Origin: Coriaria nepalensis
Lineage: Eukaryota > Streptophyta > Magnoliopsida > Cucurbitales > Coriariaceae
NCBI GenBank assembly: GCA_027186245.1
Contig: CP114499.1
Coordinates: forward strand, 1,927,001 to 1,991,000
Direction of reading: 5' to 3'
Length of the DNA: 64,000 nt
Under the pieces are notes generated by a model, which was given only the letters and a program-made list of their open reading frames with translations, was not told the DNA's origin and ran no database searches. Position numbers and translations under genes: made by a program. Positions 57,060-64,000 of the stretch are shown one piece after another. Within the stretch, counting starts at the first letter, position 1, and the number at the start of each line of letters is the position of its first letter.

Positions 57060-59997
57060 TTTCCTTTAAAATTAGGGTTTTGTTTTTAATTTTGATTTCC
57101 TAGATAGTTAAATTTGTTAGAAAATTAAATTGATGCAAAATCTGTGATGAAATTGATAAAATCGGAAGGGGCGGTGATATCAGATGAAACCAGTTCGTGA
57201 TCACGGACTAAGTACCAATTTCGGACTGCTTCCAGTTCAAAATTTCGTTGAGCATTGGAACTCAATCTGATATCTTTTTATTTTGTTAGGAATATAATTG
57301 TTAAATCCATCAATATTTTTTTTTGGGTTTATTTGCAAGGGTAAGCGTTTCGTAAACTTACCCTAATCTTGAAACTTTCTAATCATTTTAGTTGCGCGAT
57401 TACTATACAATTAAAGCTGCATGAGGTGATTTGTGAAATCAAAAAAAAGCTTAATTCAAAGATAAATTAGAAATGTTTAGTAATCATGTTTTGGCCAATT
57501 CCTCAATAGATGAGAGTTTCTCATTCTTTAATGAAATGTGGCCAAAAAGAAGTATGAAATGTGGTTCTTCACAAATGACCATCCTCTCTCGTACTCGTTG
57601 CATGAGTTTGCTTTAGACTGAAATGTTATAACCTACCAATCTTACTTACAAATTGATGAAAAATAAAGAAATAGTGGACATACGGGAGTATGTTTGAATA
57701 TTTGGGACTTGTTACTTACAATCATGGGTTCTTACTGGAAGTTGTAAGAGGAAGTACCATTATAATATAAACAAATCATTCAAGCTGTAAAATATCGATG
57801 TGCCAAAAAGTAGAAGTAAGAAGTGAAGATTGTGAGGTATGGACTATTAAGTATATAGAATTTTATATAATAAGATTTTTCTTAGAAAATATAAATGATT
57901 ATAAGATTATGTTATATAGATATAAGGTGACGGTATGTTTATAAATATTTATGAGACTTGTAGTTGGGTTGAAATTTTTTGTATTCCGTTACTTTTTTTT
58001 ATTTATAATATATAGTATTTTGTGGGATCTTCTTTATTCTATATACAACTTCATTATCTATTCTATACAAAATATGTTGATTTTGGTCTGAAGTCAATTG
58101 ATTTTGTTTCAAAATTAACTAATTTATGACTAGGCCCAAAATATGTAATGAATTAGTATAGAATACATCATAAACCCTATTATCTTATAATATAAACTGA
58201 AAATCCTAAACTCTAAACATTTAATCCTAAAATTTAAGCCCTAAGACCTAAACACTAAACTCTAAATCATATACTCTAAACAACCAAACATAGAAACTAA
58301 ACCCTAAACCATACAAACTAAGCACTAAAGCCTAAATCATAAATCCTAAACTCTAGATATTAAACCCTAGACCCTATATAGTAAACCCAAAACCATAGAC
58401 ACTAAATCCTAAATTCAAACCCTATTAACCCTAAACACTCTAATAAACCCTCCCATGTGTTTTAATTGAAACAATTCATATGGTATTTCTTAGGATATTC
58501 GATATATTCTATACCAATTCATTATCTATTCTTTACAAACTTAATTAAAGTAGTGTTTCAATTATGTTAAATATATGAGTATCAATTAAGATCAAGATTT
58601 CGGACTGGGACTATGGTATCCTAGCTTGAAATCACAATGATATCGGACTTGCCCATAAATTCATATTGGAAAGAAATCCAATGATATCACAGTCCAAAAT
58701 TACGGTGATTTAAGACTTATCTCAGCATTTCATACAATAAAAATAAAAGAAAATTCATACAGTAACTTCTTGTAATAATGAAAAATATGAAACATAAAAC
58801 TTCTTATAATACCTTCTTACAATAATAAACATAAAACTTCATATAATAACTTACAATAATAATAATAATAAAATATGGTGGAATCAAGTTTCGACAAGTC
58901 TTTCTATTGTGTCTAAGACTACTGTAGTTCCTACACTTTTTTCTCCTTCGTGTTTCTTCCCTTGCCGAAGATATATTAGACTGGAATCTTGGATCTAAAT
59001 CTTGAACTGTGATCTTGGACCGGGATATTGGACCGAAATATTAGACCATGAGTAAGTTAGACCAAAATCTTGCAACTAAAAATAAATCGAGATTTTGGAC
59101 CGAAATCTTGAACTGTAATCATGAACCAAAATTAATCACGGTCCAAGATCAAGGTTTAGTTTCAACCACGTAATACTCGTTTGATTACCAAGTTGTTGCA
59201 TGCTCGTGACCAAAACGAAAGAACAAAGTATTAAGAACAAACTTGATGAAATGTATAGTTTATATCCCATTTATTACAATATAAAGGTTGACAAGTCAGA
59301 AAAAATAGAGCACATGCCGAACCATGATAAAGATCAAGCCAAAATCATAGCTTCAAAATAATGTCGAAATGGTGATGATGCTTGCATTTAAGGACAAGTA
59401 AGGATCGGGAAAATGATAAGGAGACCTTCTCCTACCAAGATCAAGCATAAACCAGAGTTCAAAATGAAGTTTGAAATCAGGAAAAAGATGAATAGTTTTT
59501 AGTGCGTTTTTGGATAGAAGAAGAATGAGTTAACGATAGGGATAAAGGGCAAAAGAGTAAATTCATATATTTTCTTTTTGTTTTTGTATTAAATAAAAGG
59601 AAAAGGAGAAAGAGGGTCATACGAGAAAAATAATCAAAATGAGTTCATCTTTCGAACAAGTTTGACTTAAGGCCATCTAACAAAACATCCAGATTAGCAC
59701 CATCATGATCAATATCACATAAAAGAGTTTTAAAAACTGAAATATATTACAATCGAGGGTCAATTTTAAAAAAAAAAACATCTATATTCTAACCCACTTG
59801 ACCTCAAGTCAAGGTCCTTTACTATCCCAAGAAAATTTATTCTGGAGGATTATTTTTAGAATTTTTATATAAAATCTGATCTGCTTTCTAAGTGTCAACT
59901 GAGACAGTATTTTATAGCTAGAATACACTTGAGGTGAAATGATAAGCTTATCCAGATTCCGGTTTACCCATCATATGCATCTTTATGTGTTTCAGGT
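57060..59997. other. AT-rich spacer with repeat patches
   Basis: No gene. It holds a CCCTAAA-like degenerate array (58190-58450) and several 'cttggaccg/cggactg' patches (57175-57260, 58590-58690, 58975-59160). The final 100-300 bases probably contain the 3' UTR of the CCR4-like gene read on the minus strand. Confidence 0.45.
58190..58450. repeat. Degenerate interstitial telomere-like repeats
   Basis: About 260 bases dominated by 'cctaaac/ccctaaa'-type heptamers in one orientation, including 'aaaccctaaacc' near 58300, 'aaaccctagacc' near 58360 and 'ttaaccctaaac' near 58425. This is the plant telomere unit CCCTAAA in diverged form. Confidence 0.8.
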
Positions 59998-62900
59998 CTA
60001 GTCCAGCTTGTCTTCAACGGCAAAAGCCAGTTCACAAACTAAGGCAAGGTGATCGCTTCCCCATATCTGCATGGTACTGTTTTTAGACTTTGACAAACTT
60101 TCAGAAATGCTAATACGCGCAAAATAGTACGGGTTTTATAATCCATATATGCATTGTGTTCAAGTGTACCTCACTAGGAAGTCCTCTGGATTTTGTCAAA
60201 ACATTAATGGGCAATGTTTCCAAAACTCTAACAGGAACGAGTTCCTCAGAATGCCTGGATTTTTTTTTTTAAACCATCCGATCACAAAAATGAGTACACC
60301 AAAATTTCTTTGGAGGGGGAAATAAATAATAATATGGGTTTTAATAGGGTAAAGATGGGGACATTACCAAATATAATCTACAGTTCCCATGAACTTGGAG
60401 TGGTACGATGTTGCCAAAGGTTCTCCATGATCATCTCTTGTTCTACTGCTTCCCTGTGGAATTTTGTTTAGACATAAAAAGAAACGAGTATTAGATAAGC
60501 CCGAACTCGTCACAAGTACAATTGAAAGACTAGTTAAAAGTTAAAACCCTCATGAATTAAAGCACATAGAAATGTTTACATTGCATGCTAATTGGGCATG
60601 ACACCTCAGTAAAATAATTAATTAAATAAAAAAAATTTGTGTATTTTGGATAAGCAGTTGAAACATTATTATTTGGGTAAGCGAGAATTTAAATTAGGGT
60701 TCTATGGGACCTAACCATGGGCATATTCAGATTCGCAGTTGAAACTAAAGTTCAGATACATAAAATTCTACATCAGATTTTGTGCGCCCTAACCTTGGGT
60801 GGGTAAGCGATCAAAATTAAAATTTAGGTAAAATTGAAATAGATTTCCAAGTCCTAAAATAAGAGTATTTTAATTAGATTATGTGAGCCCAAACTGAATC
60901 ACAGTTTAGAACTCAGGGCCCAAAATTAGAATCTAGACTAGTGTTGGCCCAAATTAGAATCTAGTTCCAAACTGACATTTTTATTTCAACCGAATGCACC
61001 CGCTTGACATGTGAAAGGATAAAAACCATTTGCATTTTGAGGAGCAAAAGTAATGAAGAGTGTAAAAAGATTCAATGGATCTTACTGGAACGCCAAAATA
61101 TGCACTGCGAAGATTTAAACCGTGTTGTAGTCTACTGATACTTTCATTTCCAGTAGCAGTTCTTAATTCTTCATCACCCCAACGATACAAAATTTGCCTT
61201 GAGGTCTCAGGGTTGAACCTGAATAAAAAGATATCATTCTAAAGATTGGAAAGAAAACCTGATACTTGATCCTGCTCTTACTCCACTAAGATCAAATAGT
61301 ACTATGCCTATTATCATCTTAAGTACCTCAGTAATTCAAAGAGACATACCGGCCTGCATTCTTATTCTCAGATCTGAAGGGTACAAAGCGTGATGGAAAT
61401 TCAAGCTGCCCTGAAATTTTTCTCCGGTCATGAAATCTAACATCTAGCTGTTGAAAATTCCACTAATATCATTGTTACTTGAACTAAGAATCCAAACATA
61501 GAGACATAAAAAATAAATAAATAAATGCTAACCTCAGATGAAGCCAGAAACTGATACATTGCACTCTGGACATGAGATGCAAAGAAACCATAGATATTAA
61601 GCATAATGAATAATTATTTTTCCTACTTTGGTTCATAAATAAGAGTAGGTATCTTACCTTCGGAAGACTATTAAGATCCCCAGCAATAACAACGGGTATA
61701 TTGCCCCATTCCTTTGATAATGTGTATGCCTTTTCAAGAAACAATCGAACCTATATTACAAGACCTATGATTAATGCTTCATTTGAAAGCATTTTTCCAG
61801 TTTGGACCCAAAAATTTAAGCCCATAAATATAAATAAGAATCCACTTCTAGACGTCAAATTCGCTAAACTTCAGTTTAAAAAGTCTACTCAAATAGAGCT
61901 ATATATCATACACATCACTGCTCTCTTGTTGCCTTTAGTCTCTCTTCCACACACCCCCACCCCCTAACCCCCCCCCCCCCCCTCCTTTTCTGTAGAGAAA
62001 AAAAAAAGCTAAAAATATAAAATGAATCATGGGTCCTCAAGAGTAACCCAACTTTTTAGAATGATGAGAGCAGTATGATACCTGGCCGAGCTTGATGTCT
62101 CCACGATTTGGGTTAAAGAGCACGTGTATATTCCCAATCAGTATACTTCGACTTTGGACAGATTGCATACCAAGTCACAATAAAATTAAGTAAAAAACAA
62201 CTATCATCATAAGACTCATCTGTTTTGTAGGCAATGTGGAACAAATTTCTATTGATATCTACATGGCCAAGTAGTAATCACAGAAAAAGAACCAACCTTG
62301 ATTCGGAATTACATGTACCAGACTCCGATTGTTTTTTATTCATCTGTGAAAAATAGTAAGGAAGAAAATAAGACAGGAGGAAACAAAAAAGATAAAAAGT
62401 CAAAACAAAGCAAAGAAGTTTCTGCTTTTAGACCATAAGGTATAAGTCAAGACTAAGAAAAGGGTAATTGCAACTTGCAAAGCAATAAATCAATCAATGC
62501 ACACCTTGAGAACACAAAGTTGAGCGACATTATGGCGAAGTCCAAAACTCTGGAAATCTATATTTTCTTGATGCAAGAGGGTGAATCTGCATTCAATGTA
62601 CAACCTAACTTAATAACTATAAATTGGTACCAACACAAAAATTAATGCTATTTTATATACTAGAATTAAGGCTTATAAACATTACAGCTTATCTTTCCAG
62701 AACATAGCGCAACCATCATATGCATCACCAGTTCTACCCTACAGATAATTGATAATGATTTCCCCAGAAAATATTTATTAAAAAAATAAAAAGACAACAT
62801 AATTTCCTGACTGTTGGGCTGCAAAGATTTAAATGCAATATTTCAGTGTACCTTGTAAACACCTTTATAACCATGTTTTTGGAAAAGATCAACGAGATCA

Positions 62901-64000
62901 TTAAACCTATCAACTTCCTGCAACCATTACCATCAAAGAACATTTCTAAATCAATATACATATATCATTGGCAAAATAAATTTAGTCCAGTTTCTTAAAA
63001 TTAGAAACTCACTTCCCAACAAAAATAGGGATTAACTAAAATTGCAATACCAACGTGGCTTAATAAAAACAGCTCATTCATATCTTCTACATCGCATCAA
63101 AAAAGTATGACAAAAGGATTAATAAGAAGGATGCTAAGATATTTGCTTTCTAATATCAGGACATTTGGGCAGCATTTGATATTTGGGTCTAATTTGTCTC
63201 AAAAGCTGATCCAATTGCAAAATAAAACTCGGAAATTTTCACATACTCTAGTTATGTGCCAAAACCTTATAGCATACATTCATGGAACTCTATATCTACA
63301 CTAGAGAAATTTTCACCTGAAAGCACAAGATGTTTGCATTATAATGATTGACCTCTTCACATATTAGCTCTTTCCGATGGTCCCAATTCAAGAATTTTGG
63401 AGACACTTCTAAATACAAATCTGGATGCTTTGATGCATTCTCCACTCCTAGTATGTTATATGAAACGACCACAACTTTATCTGCAGAAATTTATGATATC
63501 ATATTCCCATAATTTTAGAAAACAATAATAAATAATACTAGCACTTATCCAAAAATGTTAATGAATTAACGAACCACGTTGAATTTAGCACAGAAGAAAC
63601 CCAAATCAGGGTAATTTCAAATTTCAAATTTATCACTAACTAGTCAAGCAATCACCATTAGAAGAAAGAAACACTCCCATAAAGTTTAAAAATAAAAAAA
63701 AATAAAAACTTTTTCACTCAGAAATAAATTCGTACCTCTATAGTTTGAGCAATCGCGAGCTGAGAAAACCCATTTGCGATTACCCACCTCGCTGTTCGAT
63801 TTCCTTCTCTTCTGATTCCTATACTTAACAGAAGATCGAAACGGTTCGAAGCTGTTCGATGTATATTGATTTCTGGGTAATGTTGCTGAGTCAGAATCAA
63901 ATCTCCGCCTCTTTCTGTTGTAAACCTTGTTGGGAAGGCATTGTCCTGTTTTGGTATGATACTTACGCTTAGTCGCAGCGTCGGCACATGTTTCCGCCTG
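59998..64000 (-). CDS. CCR4 homolog 5-like deadenylase, 5' end outside window
   Basis: Fourteen phase-consistent GT-AG exons on the minus strand: 63736-64000 (partial), 63317-63480, 62852-62917, 62686-62738, 62505-62586, 62297-62343, 62082-62151, 61658-61750, 61533-61565, 61350-61447, 61086-61218, 60368-60453, 60170-60254 and 59998-60066, totalling 447 codons plus stop. The N-terminal part is basic (YNRKRRRFDSDS). The endonuclease/exonuclease/phosphatase fold follows, with VVVSYNILG, CFQEVDRF (catalytic Glu), VIAGDLNSLPK (Asp/Asn), TVDYIW and IWGSDHLAL (Asp-His pair). All catalytic motifs appear intact. The family removes poly(A) tails from mRNA. Closest by memory is the plant CCR4 homolog 5 group; localisation is uncertain. 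The start codon is not in the window. Confidence 0.94.
61968..61982. repeat. Poly-C tract in CCR4-like intron
   Basis: A 15-base C run in the intron between exons 62082-62151 and 61658-61750, next to other C-rich sequence. It reads as poly-G in the transcript. Confidence 0.95.

Noticed and set aside
63718..63987. Open frame on the minus strand over the first CCR4-like exon (89 codons)
   Set aside because: It lacks an ATG (opens at GTG) and is a shadow. The frame one base over runs unbroken into the splice donor at 63736 and gives the recognised protein.
1..64000. CRISPR arrays, rRNA genes or intact tRNA genes
   Set aside because: No regularly spaced repeats, rRNA motifs or foldable tRNA were seen. 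The only tRNA-like signal is the diverged box A/B pair at 39107-39170.

Overview
This window is nuclear DNA from a flowering plant, most likely a eudicot. It is AT-rich and has spliced genes with GT-AG introns. It also holds a chloroplast-targeted protein, an ALMT anion channel, an AP2/ERF transcription factor and a CCR4-type deadenylase. Decayed plant transposons (Ty1/copia, Ty3/gypsy, hAT, Mutator-like) fill the rest. I see no bacterial, organellar or CRISPR content. The species cannot be named from the sequence alone.

Four host genes are well supported. (1) 6057-6816 (+) is a two-exon plastid-targeted protein of 207 aa with one membrane span. (2) 28020-31111 (+) is a six-exon ALMT-family channel of 590 aa. 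(3) 45747-46688 (+) is a group VI-L-like ERF/CRF transcription factor. Its leader contains an intron, and splicing creates a 33-codon upstream ORF (45398-45417 joined to 45534-45615). (4) 59998-64000 (-) is a CCR4 homolog 5-like protein; 14 exons are visible and the 5' end lies beyond the window. A fifth, damaged host-type gene at 10854-11246 (-) encodes an nsLTP-like protein that has lost three of its eight cysteines.

Transposon blocks: 1.6-5.9 kb holds a copia remnant, a ZMYM1-like hAT remnant, an LTR scrap and a non-autonomous hAT. 7.2-10.1 kb is a second hAT. 11.5-21.6 kb stacks a Helitron-like end, a gag-like remnant, a gypsy element and the 3' half of a copia element with a 1.8-kb LTR. 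21.6-25.8 kb is a gypsy-type LTR interrupted by a 3,344-bp hAT with a perfect 8-bp target duplication. 32.3-34.6 kb is another ZMYM1-like hAT beside a Tat-like LTR. 35.2-37.5 kb has two short hAT derivatives. 41.4-43.2 kb has a BED-finger hAT fragment and palindromic repeats. 49.4-55.4 kb is a Mutator-like element whose transposase remnant lies next to an oppositely oriented DUF1985/Ulp1-like gene remnant.

The host genes show no shared pathway; they are independent transcription units separated by transposon debris. The observations most worth following are the spliced uORF of the ERF gene, the recent hAT insertion and its short relatives, the MULE with a Ulp1-like module bounded by direct repeats, the cysteine-depleted nsLTP, and clusters of palindromic or degenerate repeats of unknown origin.
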